Below are positions 1-6,900 of a stretch of 8,575 nt of DNA, piece after piece. The notes below the pieces were generated by a model. It did no database searches and had not been told where the DNA came from. It was given only the letters and a program-made list of their open reading frames with translations. Source of the stretch: Planctomycetota bacterium (GTDB lineage: Bacteria > Planctomycetota > Phycisphaerae > Phycisphaerales > UBA1924). How positions within the stretch are numbered: the stretch's first letter is position 1; every line of letters starts with the position of its first letter. The stretch is from assembly GCA_017303565.1 (NCBI GenBank), contig JAFLCM010000084.1:1-8575 (forward strand), given 5' to 3'. Made by a program: the position numbers and the translations under genes.

Positions 1-254
1 TCGTTGGCGATGACCTTGTGCAGGTCCTGCGCCGTGCTGGTCGGGTCCTCGACGAGTTCGATGATCTTGACGGTGATCTCGGGCAGGGTCGCGATGTGGC
101 TGATCTCGCGGACCGCCTTGGCGACCACCTCGTCCGCCGAACCGGCGGCGGGCTTGGGCAGCGTCCCCGCGCCCGCGGAACTCGGGGGGGGCAGCGTTCC
201 CGCGCCCGGCTTCGAGGCGGGCGACGGCGTGGCGTTGGGCGTGGGCGTGGACAT
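1..254 (-). CDS. HDOD-domain protein, N-terminal part (runs off the left edge)
   Basis: Only the first 84 codons are present; the gene continues beyond position 1. The start is the ATG at 254, preceded by the Shine-Dalgarno-like AGGGAG with a 7-nt spacer. Residues 1-41 are a Pro/Ala/Thr/Ser-rich, presumably disordered tail containing the near-repeat GAGTLPPP (17-24) and GAGTLPKP (28-35). From about residue 46 the sequence matches the opening of the HDOD fold: ISHIATLPEITVKIIELVED (51-70), then a T-S-T-x-Q-D-L-x-K-V-I segment. This is the usual 'LP.lP.....ii.l..dp..s..dla.vI..D' pattern. HDOD proteins are HD-like signalling domains without nuclease chemistry, linked to chemotaxis, motility, second-messenger or cell-cycle control. 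The gene lies 144 bp downstream of neuC on the same strand, so it could be co-transcribed, but the gap and its own ribosome site suggest separate expression. Any C-terminal output domain cannot be seen. Confidence 0.85.
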   Translation of the reverse strand, partial: MSTPTPNATPSPASKPGAGTLPPPSSAGAGTLPKPAAGSADEVVAKAVREISHIATLPEITVKIIELVEDPTSTAQDLHKVIAN

Positions 255-285
255 GCGCGATCTCCCTGCGGACGAATCCCTTCGA

Positions 286-306
286 TGCGGCGCGGCGTGC
301 GCCGCA
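286..306. repeat. Inverted repeat between neuC and the HDOD gene
   Basis: TGCGGCG (286-292) and CGCCGCA (300-306) form a perfect 7-bp stem around a 7-nt loop, in the 144-bp gap between the neuC stop (399) and the HDOD start (254). A smaller 5-bp stem, GTTCG/CGAAC, lies at 356-370. Neither is followed by a T-run in either direction, so neither is a standard intrinsic terminator. They could be RNA hairpins that separate expression of the two genes, or chance palindromes in GC-rich DNA. I saw no convincing -35/-10 pair for the HDOD gene in this gap. Confidence 0.3.
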
Positions 307-398
307 CACGCACCGTGCCCATCGGACGCATCCGCCGCGGGCTTTGGTCCGAGTTGTTCGCGCAACGAACTTGGGAGCGGATAACCCGCGCCGGACGC

Positions 399-1550
399 TC
401 AGTAGGCGTTCCGCTTCCGCAGCAGACCCCGGTCCAAGGGGTCGATCGACGCGAACAGCTCCGCAGACCGCACGCCGCACGTCCCGTCGCCGTACGGGTG
501 AGCGCAGCGCGACGAGTCGATCAGCCGGGCTTGTGCGGCCGCGGCCCGGATTTCCACCTCGCTGCCACCCGATGTGTGGACGACGGTCCCCGGGCGCTCC
601 CGCCCCGCCTGGCGCTCGCCCACGTCGACGCATGGAAGCCGCAACGCCGCGCACTCGATGAGCCCGGCGGAGCTGTTGCCCACGATCACCCCGCCCTCAG
701 CCGCCAGCCGCGCCGCCACCGACAGGAACCGCTCGCGCGGCAGGTGGTCGAAGCGTGTCCACCGCTGAACGACCGAGGCGTCGGCGCAGCCCATGAGGAC
801 GCCGTCGCGGCCCGGGTCGTGGTTGGGCATCAGCCACAGCACCCGCTCGCCCGCGAGCGCCGCACCGATCTCGGCGGCCCGGCGCCGTTCGCTCTCGTCG
901 GAATCACCGATCGGGTGATAGAGGAGCAGGACCGTGGGGCGTCCGACGAGTTCCCACAGCGCATCGTCCGCCGGTCGCACCGCGCCGAGCGTGTCGATCG
1001 CCGGACTCCCCACCATGTGCACGCGACGGTCGTCCTCGCCCATCCTCCGCAGCCTCTCCGCCGACTGCGCCGTCGCCGCCAGGTGCAGGTGCGCCAGTTT
1101 GCTGATCGCGTGCCGGATCGACTCGTCGGCGACTCCCTCGGCGCGATCCCCGCCGTGCAAGTGCGCCACCGCCACGCCACCGATCGCCGCCGACGCCGCC
1201 CCGGCGAGCGCTTCGACGCGGTCGCCCAGGACCACCACCCAGTGCGGCGCGACCTCCTCGAACACCTGCGCCATCCCCGACACGCCGTGGGACAGCGCGA
1301 TGGCGTCGTGAAACCTCCCCAAGTGCCCGCTCTGCTGCATGGGCACCTCGCCCCCGACGCGGTGCCCCCACCGCGACTCCACCTCGCGCCACGTCTCCGC
1401 CGGCGGCAGGAAGTGCGCGCCCGCCACGATCACCGACAACTCCAGCGCGGGGTGCGCATCGACCGCCCGCATCACCGGCTCGAGCAGCCCGAACTCCGCC
1501 CGCGTGCCGGTGACCACCGCGACTTTCCGCTTGCCCGCCGAAGCGTTCAT
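399..1550 (-). CDS. neuC: UDP-HexNAc 2-epimerase (hydrolysing), NeuC/LegG family
   Basis: A 383-residue protein of normal length for the family. NeuC converts UDP-GlcNAc to ManNAc plus UDP; the related LegG acts on the N,N'-diacetylbacillosamine nucleotide. Both feed nonulosonic acid synthases in the cytoplasm. Visible motifs are GTRAEFG (15-21, N-terminal nucleotide-sugar loop), GDRVE (109-113), HLHGGD (130-135) with E138, DESIRHAISKLAHLH (142-156), VGSPAID (180-186), GNSSAGLIE (291-299), VGERQxGR (310-317) and HPYGDG (351-356). These span both Rossmann halves and look intact. The start is the ATG at 1550, with GGGAGG 7 nt upstream inside neuB. It overlaps the neuB stop as ATGA, implying translational coupling. 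The frame is open to 1715, but that extension overlaps neuB and lacks family sequence. It is the last gene of the operon. GlcNAc-type and bacillosamine-type substrates cannot be told apart by eye. Confidence 0.93.
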   Translation of the reverse strand: MNASAGKRKVAVVTGTRAEFGLLEPVMRAVDAHPALELSVIVAGAHFLPPAETWREVESRWGHRVGGEVPMQQSGHLGRFHDAIALSHGVSGMAQVFEEVAPHWVVVLGDRVEALAGAASAAIGGVAVAHLHGGDRAEGVADESIRHAISKLAHLHLAATAQSAERLRRMGEDDRRVHMVGSPAIDTLGAVRPADDALWELVGRPTVLLLYHPIGDSDESERRRAAEIGAALAGERVLWLMPNHDPGRDGVLMGCADASVVQRWTRFDHLPRERFLSVAARLAAEGGVIVGNSSAGLIECAALRLPCVDVGERQAGRERPGTVVHTSGGSEVEIRAAAAQARLIDSSRCAHPYGDGTCGVRSAELFASIDPLDRGLLRKRNAY

Positions 1551-1563
1551 CCGAGGTCCTCCC
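1547..1563 (-). promoter_or_regulatory. Coupled neuB stop / neuC start with strong Shine-Dalgarno
   Basis: On the minus strand GGGAGG (1563-1558) sits 7 nt before ATG (1550-1548), which shares two bases with the neuB stop TGA (1549-1547). This fixes the neuC start and implies translational coupling. A similar junction lies at 2614-2596, with GAGGGAG 8 nt before the neuB ATG that overlaps the neuA stop. Confidence 0.8.
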
Positions 1564-2599
1564 AGGAGAGCGGGGTGTCCGCGCCAACACCCCGAAGCAC
1601 CCTGCGCCCGATCAGCGTCCCGAGATGGAACGGCTCGATGCCCCAACCCGGACGCTTCACCGTCAGGTCCGCCGCGCTGAGCACGGTTCCCTCGACCAGC
1701 GCTCGCGTCGAGCACACGCTCTGGCGCGACACGGCACGCACGTCGCGCTCGCAGTCCAGCACGCGCTTGAGGGGCGGCCCCGCCATCGGGTCATCCTCCG
1801 CGACCGCCACCCCGCGCCGCGCGAGGGTGATGTACTCGCGGAACCCGTCCGGGTCGAGAGAGGCCGCGTGGTCCGGGCCCTTCGCGCGCCGGTCGTACGT
1901 GAGGTGCTTCTCGAGGATGCACGCGCCGAGCGTGACGGCCTTGCCGCCCGTGTCGGCGCGGGTCGTGTGATCGCTGTAGCCGATCGGCAGGCCCGGCAGC
2001 GCCCCGCGCAGCCCCACGATCCCGCCCAGCGCCGCGCTCTCGTCCGCCACGGGATAAGAACTCACGCACTGCAGAACGCCCAGCCGCGCGCAGGCGCCGC
2101 TCAGCCATCCCACCGCGCGGAGCACCTCATCCAGCGTCGCCGCGCCGGTGCTCAGGATGATCGGCCTGCCGGTGTGTTCCAGCGCCGACAGCAGCGGCGC
2201 GTGGATCACGTCGGGCGACGCCGTCTTGTACGCGTCCCACCCAAGCATCTCGGCCTGCGCGACCAGGGACTCGCTGAACACGGTGACGATCGCGTGAACG
2301 CCGCGACGCCTCGCCCGTTCAACGGCGGGTCGCATCTGGTCGACGCCGAGCTCCAGGCGGCGCAGCATCGAAAGCGGGTCGCTCTCACCCGCACCCTTCT
2401 GATACGCCGCCAGCCGCGACGCAGCGCTCATCAGCAGGTCCGCACGGAACAGTTGGAACTTCACCGCGTCCGCGCCCGCGTCCGCGGCGGCGTCCACCAG
2501 TTCCACCGCGCGCCCGGGCGAACCGTCGTGGTTCACGCCCACCTCGGCGATGACGTACACCGGACAGCCCGGCCCGACCTCGCGCCCGGAGATGTTCAT
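1547..2599 (-). CDS. neuB: Nonulosonic acid synthase (N-acetylneuraminate/legionaminate synthase), NeuB family
   Basis: A 350-residue, full-length NeuB-type enzyme. It condenses phosphoenolpyruvate with ManNAc (or the 2,4-diacetamido analogue) to give a nine-carbon nonulosonic acid. The N-terminal TIM barrel (about 12-270) shows AEVGVNHDG (18-26), DAVKFQLF (44-51), YKTASPD (124-130), ILSTGAA (148-154), LQCVSSYPV (176-184), GYSDHT (207-212), the metal/PEP-site segment EKHLT (230-234) and GPDHAASL (241-248). In LQCVSSYPV the usual LHC has Gln for His. The C-terminal antifreeze-like/SAF domain (about 292-350) contains KRPGWGI (315-321); the Arg there corresponds to the one that reaches into the partner's active site in the NeuB dimer. 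The start ATG at 2599 has GAGGGAG 8 nt upstream and overlaps the neuA stop as ATGA. The motifs do not decide between Neu5Ac, legionaminate and another product. Confidence 0.95.
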   Translation of the reverse strand: MNISGREVGPGCPVYVIAEVGVNHDGSPGRAVELVDAAADAGADAVKFQLFRADLLMSAASRLAAYQKGAGESDPLSMLRRLELGVDQMRPAVERARRRGVHAIVTVFSESLVAQAEMLGWDAYKTASPDVIHAPLLSALEHTGRPIILSTGAATLDEVLRAVGWLSGACARLGVLQCVSSYPVADESAALGGIVGLRGALPGLPIGYSDHTTRADTGGKAVTLGACILEKHLTYDRRAKGPDHAASLDPDGFREYITLARRGVAVAEDDPMAGPPLKRVLDCERDVRAVSRQSVCSTRALVEGTVLSAADLTVKRPGWGIEPFHLGTLIGRRVLRGVGADTPLSWEDLG

Positions 2600-3339
2600 G
2601 CGCCCCGCTCCCTCAGGCGCTGCGCCAGCACCGATGACGCCACGTGAACGTCGAGTTCGCTGTCGATGTCAACGACGCTCCCCTCGGTGTTCACGATCCC
2701 GCGCCGATCAAGACCCAGGAACGCGTGCGGACCCGGAGCGACACTCGGTACCTCCAGCATGAGCGCCGCCCGAGACACGACCATGACCGCCCCGTCGGGC
2801 ATGTGCGCCGGCGGCAGGTCCTGGCGCCGGAACACGCCGTGGAACATCGTGCTCCCTTCCCACGGGCGAACCGCGCCGCCGCTCTCGACCACGCACGTCC
2901 ACCACGGATGGTGCTTGCCAACGGGCTGGAACGACTGCACGCTGTCGGCGCCGCTCTCAACCAGCAGGCGGCACGCCCGCTCGATCGCGCCCTCCGGCCG
3001 CACCGGGACGTTGGCGTACAGGATGCACGCGCCGTCGAACCGCCCGAGCGCCCCCTCCAGCTCCAGGAGCGCGTGCCGGGCCGCGTCGTCTACCCGCGCC
3101 GTGTCGTGCGCCAGCGCGGCCGGACGAGGGACCGCGACCACCCCGTGCTCCGCCGCGATCGCTCGCAAACGCTCGTCGTCGGTGCTCACGGCCACCATCG
3201 CGACCGCGCCCGCGCGCTGCGCCGCCAGCGCCGCCTCGATCGTCCAAACCACGCAGGGCTTCCCGGCGATGTCGCGAGTGTTCTTCCCCGGCACACCCTT
3301 GCTGCCCGCACGCCCCAGGATGATCGCCGCGAGCCGCAC
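2596..3339 (-). CDS. neuA: CMP-nonulosonic acid synthetase (acylneuraminate cytidylyltransferase), NeuA family
   Basis: A 247-residue protein, typical length for a single-domain CMP-sialate synthetase. It activates the NeuB product with CTP to form the CMP-sugar used by the glycosyltransferase. Motifs are GRAGSKGVPGKN (9-20, the CTP-binding loop, usually ARGGSKG-P-KN), VSTDDE (51-56), PDGAVMVV (181-188) and VDIDSELDVHVA (223-234, with the metal-binding Asp pair). The segment that normally reads QPTSPLR is YANVPVRP (108-115), so substrate contacts may differ. The start is a GTG at 3339; the frame is closed just upstream by the stop of the fusion gene (TGA CGC GTG), so no longer start is possible. 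No strong Shine-Dalgarno is seen, only a G/T-rich stretch, so termination-reinitiation from the upstream gene is likely. The stop overlaps the neuB start by 4 bp. Confidence 0.92.
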   Translation of the reverse strand: MRLAAIILGRAGSKGVPGKNTRDIAGKPCVVWTIEAALAAQRAGAVAMVAVSTDDERLRAIAAEHGVVAVPRPAALAHDTARVDDAARHALLELEGALGRFDGACILYANVPVRPEGAIERACRLLVESGADSVQSFQPVGKHHPWWTCVVESGGAVRPWEGSTMFHGVFRRQDLPPAHMPDGAVMVVSRAALMLEVPSVAPGPHAFLGLDRRGIVNTEGSVVDIDSELDVHVASSVLAQRLRERGA

Positions 3340-3342
3340 GCG

Positions 3343-6300
3343 TCACCACCCGGTCCACGGCGTCGGTCCGCCCGAGCCCATCGCCCGGGCCCGTGCCTCA
3401 ACAAGCCTCGCCCACGCGCCGTCGAAGCCGTGCTCCAGCACGTTCGCCGCCGCCGGCCCGGTACGCTCGTCGACCACGACCGCGCCGTCCGCGTTCACGA
3501 GCATGCGCGCGAACGCGTCGCGCCGCGCCGTCAGCGCCGGTTTGGGCAGGGGCGCGATCCGGTCGCCCGGGACGGGCTCGTCCAGCGCGTCGATCACGCC
3601 CCACCCCGCCACCACGACCGACTTGTCGAAGAACCCTTCGATCTCCTCATAGACCGCGTCGCGCCGGGTGATCCGCGGGACGATCCAGGGTGTCCACAGC
3701 CCGCCGGCCGGAGCCCGGGCCCGCAAGAGCGCGTCGGCGTTCTCGAGGACGACCGGGTGCACGTCGCGCCCCGTCAGGCCCAGATAGGTCATCGCGGTCC
3801 CGGCCACGCAGTCCACACTCACGACGCCCGCCGATTCCAGGATCAAGGGCAGCACCGCCGCGAGGCGGTCCGCGCCGCAGGTCAGCATGGTGCGAACGTG
3901 CAGCGCCCGCACCCCCGCGGTTCTCGCGCGCTCCAGGAACCGCTCGAACGCGGGGTGGTCGATCACGTCGGTACCGCGAACCGAAGCGACGGTGAGCGCC
4001 ACTCCACCACGGGCCGCGCCGTCGATCACGCGATCGATCACCGCGTCCGCTGCCCCGCCGGGCCCGAGGCGGAGCACCACTTCGAGGGGCGCCGACCGGC
4101 CCGCGTCTCGCTCGTCCTTCCCGAGTGATGCGCACAGCGACTCGCTCGACGTGCCCCGTTCGTCCCACGCGGCTTCAATCTCCGCGAACCGCGCATGATC
4201 CGGGATGAACCGCCGCGCCGCGTCGCGCACACCCATCGGCACCGGCACGCAGCACACCTGCGCGATCAGGTCCGACCGCGCGTTGAGGGGTCGGTACCCC
4301 AGCACGCCGCCGATCGAGCCCAGCGGGCTGTTCTCCCGCTGCGCGGTGGCGAGGTCCGTCACGAGTGAGCGGGCCAGGACGCACCCGCACAGCCCCGGCG
4401 GCGCCTGCGTGAAGGCGATCGGGTACGCCGCCGCGCTCTCGCGGAAGCGCTCCACGACGCTCGACATGAGCGCCGGATCGAGCAGGGCCCAGTCGCCGCC
4501 GACAACCAGCGCCGCGTCGAGGCCTGCTTCCTCCATCACACGCTCGCACAGCGCGGGGTCGAACGCCTCGTCGTACGCCGTCAGCCCCGCGATGCCGCCG
4601 CGCCAGCAGTGGCCCGCCCACGCCCGGGCGATTTCCACGGAACGCCGCCGCCGCCGCGTCTCGGTCAGGTCCGCGTGCCGGAACGAGATGTCCAGCCCCA
4701 GGACCGGCGCCCCGATCGCCGCTCGCACCAGACCCTCATCGTCGGTGACGATCGTGGCCCGCCCCAAACCCTTCACCCCCGCCAGCCGCTCCAGCATCCG
4801 GCGCAGCGCCGGGCGGCCGCGCACGCTCGCGCCCCAAGCGCTCAGCCCCGCGCCAACAACCACCACCGCCCCGACCGAGAGCGCGGACGCCCCCACGCCG
4901 CCCACCTCGGGGGATTCGTCGTTCCGCGGCAGCACGTCGCGGGTCCTTTTCTCCCCGCCCTCGAGCGCGCCGGCGGCCACATTCAGCAGGTCCTCGAGCA
5001 CGTCCGCCGAGTCCGCGAGCCACCCGACGTTCATCGAATCGCGCTCGACGCGCCGGCGCTGCACCTCCGCGGTCGACAGGCTCTTCTCCAGCTTGATCGC
5101 CCGGTCGGCCTTGAAGCGCTTGAACGTCCCGGTCTGGTTCAGGCGGTGCACCAGGCTGTACGCGGGCTGGATCGTCTCCACACGGTCTCGGTTGGCGTGG
5201 ATCTGGCGGATCACCGCGTTCGCCTTCCACTCGTCCTCCAGCCTCCCCGCGAGCCGCCCCAGCATGTCCCGCGTCTCGCGGCTCAGCCGCGCGATCGTCC
5301 GCACGTCCGCCCGCAGCGACCTGAGCCGCTCGCCGAGACGCGGCGGCAGGTCACCCCGCGAGACGGGCAGCATCGGCGCCAGCGTCCGCGCGTGCCGCAC
5401 GTACAGCACGATCGCCTCCTCCAGCGGCATCACCGACGTGTGCGCCTTCCTCACGCCGCCCTCGGTCGCATCGACGATCGTCAGGCCCCGGGCCGAGTCG
5501 TCCATGAAGTCGCGCTCGAACTGGTGCAGGTACGCGAGCATCTGGTCGTCGGTGTACACGCGGCGTCCCAGGTGGTCGGTCGCCTCGTGCAGGTTGCCGC
5601 GCATCCGCACGATGCGCTGCCACTCCATCATCTCCAGCGTGTTGAAGGCGTTGAGCTCGCACGCCCACGTCGCGTGGATGGCGGCGTCCCTGCCGTAGTA
5701 CTGCCCGTCGGTGAAGGCCAGGTCCTGCCCCACCATCACGACTGGGTCGGCCCCGAGGTGCCGGGCCAGGTAGTACGCCAGGTGCGCCACCGTCGCCCCG
5801 GGCTTGATCGCCTCGTGCCGCCCCGCCCACTCCGCGCCAAGCATCTCCTCGAGGAACCCGTCGGCGGTCATCCGCACCGCGCCGGGCCAGGCCTTCAGGA
5901 TCGCCGGGTTCGCCTTGGGCTCGACGATCAGCGTCACGCCCTCGACGTCCGCCGCGGTCAACCCCTCGTAGAACCGGCGCGAGATCTCGTGGTAGTCGAG
6001 CGCGCAGACGAAGTGCGGCCTGATCCCCTCCGCCAGAAGCTGCTTGAGCACCGTCTGCACCGCGACGATGACGCACCGCTCGCGCACCAACGGATCCTTC
6101 AGCAGCGCGATGTTCCGCGCCAGGCTCGGCCCCGCCGACACCACCACCGCCGGCCCGCCCAGGGCAACTCCGCGCAGTTCGCCCACCCCCGGCCAGCGCA
6201 CGTAGTCGTCCGCGTTCATCAGCGCGTTCCGCACCGTGACGTCGGTCTGCACCATCGTGGTCACGATGTGTGTCCGCACGGTCCCGACGACCTTCGAGAA

Positions 6301-6900
6301 CGTCTCGGAGAACCGCGGCCCGTCGTCGCCCAGCCGCGCCCGACTCGGCGCGTGCTCGATGATCTGCACGCCGATGCCCAGCGGCGCCTCCCACCCCTGG
6401 ATGCCGAACGCGACCGCGCCCACGTCGCCCGCATCGGTGAAGATCGCCGTCGTCCCCATCGCCAGCCACGCGCTGTGATCGATCCGCTCCAGAACCGCCC
6501 GGAGCAGCCCCACATCGGGCTCGAAGACCGCGACGACGCCCAGCCCGTTCAGGTCGTTTGCGAGCGCCGCCACGTGGTGGCCGGCCCCGAACCCCAGCAC
6601 CACCGCGCACCCCGCGTCGTGGGCGTTCATCGTCCGCGCCAGCGTCGCCGCCTCGTCGAGCGGGCGGCGCCGGCTCGCGAGCAGCCTCCCCTGGTGCTCC
6701 ACGGACACCCCGCCGTCATCTCCGAGCGTGAACACCACTCCCGGCGCAGGCAGCGTCTGCATCAGCAGGTCGGCGAGGTGCGGGTTCCGCCGGGAGAGCG
6801 CGCTCAGGTTCGCCGCGAACACCGCCGGGTCCGGGGCACCCGTCAGCGCCGCACCGCCCTGCGCGGGCGTAACCGAGATCGTGCTCGGAATCGTCGTCAT
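3343..6900 (-). CDS. Maf/DUF115 flagellin glycosyltransferase fused to an SpsF-like and degenerate radical-SAM-like module
   Basis: A 1185-residue open frame with ATG at 6900 and GGAGGA 10 nt upstream. Residues 1-240 resemble the Maf N-terminal region, including VVLGFGAGHHVAALAND (100-116). Residues 245-490 are the DUF115/MAF_flag10 domain, with VVVSAGPSLARN (252-263), the GIRPHFVCALDYHE stretch (292-305) and PGATVAHLAYYLARHLGAD (367-385), then VGQDLAFTDGQYY (390-402). About 490-650 is charged and helical-looking. After a linker (about 650-676), residues 677-925 resemble an SpsF/CMP-sugar-synthetase nucleotidyltransferase: VVVVGAG, TDDEG (719-723), GGDWALLDP (801-809), FTQAPPGLCG (830-839). 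Residues 938-1185 follow a radical-SAM plus SPASM layout but lack the cluster cysteines. Mafs transfer CMP-nonulosonic acids to flagellin Ser/Thr, which fits the neuABC genes downstream. Usual Mafs stop near 600-700 residues. The Maf part is confident; the C-terminal fold assignments are inference. Confidence 0.85.
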   Translation of the reverse strand: MTTIPSTISVTPAQGGAALTGAPDPAVFAANLSALSRRNPHLADLLMQTLPAPGVVFTLGDDGGVSVEHQGRLLASRRRPLDEAATLARTMNAHDAGCAVVLGFGAGHHVAALANDLNGLGVVAVFEPDVGLLRAVLERIDHSAWLAMGTTAIFTDAGDVGAVAFGIQGWEAPLGIGVQIIEHAPSRARLGDDGPRFSETFSKVVGTVRTHIVTTMVQTDVTVRNALMNADDYVRWPGVGELRGVALGGPAVVVSAGPSLARNIALLKDPLVRERCVIVAVQTVLKQLLAEGIRPHFVCALDYHEISRRFYEGLTAADVEGVTLIVEPKANPAILKAWPGAVRMTADGFLEEMLGAEWAGRHEAIKPGATVAHLAYYLARHLGADPVVMVGQDLAFTDGQYYGRDAAIHATWACELNAFNTLEMMEWQRIVRMRGNLHEATDHLGRRVYTDDQMLAYLHQFERDFMDDSARGLTIVDATEGGVRKAHTSVMPLEEAIVLYVRHARTLAPMLPVSRGDLPPRLGERLRSLRADVRTIARLSRETRDMLGRLAGRLEDEWKANAVIRQIHANRDRVETIQPAYSLVHRLNQTGTFKRFKADRAIKLEKSLSTAEVQRRRVERDSMNVGWLADSADVLEDLLNVAAGALEGGEKRTRDVLPRNDESPEVGGVGASALSVGAVVVVGAGLSAWGASVRGRPALRRMLERLAGVKGLGRATIVTDDEGLVRAAIGAPVLGLDISFRHADLTETRRRRRSVEIARAWAGHCWRGGIAGLTAYDEAFDPALCERVMEEAGLDAALVVGGDWALLDPALMSSVVERFRESAAAYPIAFTQAPPGLCGCVLARSLVTDLATAQRENSPLGSIGGVLGYRPLNARSDLIAQVCCVPVPMGVRDAARRFIPDHARFAEIEAAWDERGTSSESLCASLGKDERDAGRSAPLEVVLRLGPGGAADAVIDRVIDGAARGGVALTVASVRGTDVIDHPAFERFLERARTAGVRALHVRTMLTCGADRLAAVLPLILESAGVVSVDCVAGTAMTYLGLTGRDVHPVVLENADALLRARAPAGGLWTPWIVPRITRRDAVYEEIEGFFDKSVVVAGWGVIDALDEPVPGDRIAPLPKPALTARRDAFARMLVNADGAVVVDERTGPAAANVLEHGFDGAWARLVEARARAMGSGGPTPWTGW

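Noticed and set aside
356..370. GTTCG/CGAAC hairpin as a terminator after neuC
   Set aside because: Only a 5-bp stem and no following T-run.
1551..1715. Longer neuC start at 1715
   Set aside because: The extra 55 residues overlap neuB in another frame and lack family similarity; the ATG at 1550 has a strong ribosome site and is followed closely by the GTRAEFG motif.
18..1970. 650-codon plus-strand open frame opposite the HDOD, neuC and neuB genes
   Set aside because: Arg/His/Pro-rich composition and exact antisense to three well-supported genes.
4980..5034. A separate gene starting at Met 623 (ATG at 5034) for the C-terminal half
   Set aside because: There is no stop between the halves and Met 623 lies within the helical tail of the Maf part; no clear ribosome site was seen. 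A secondary internal start cannot be fully excluded.
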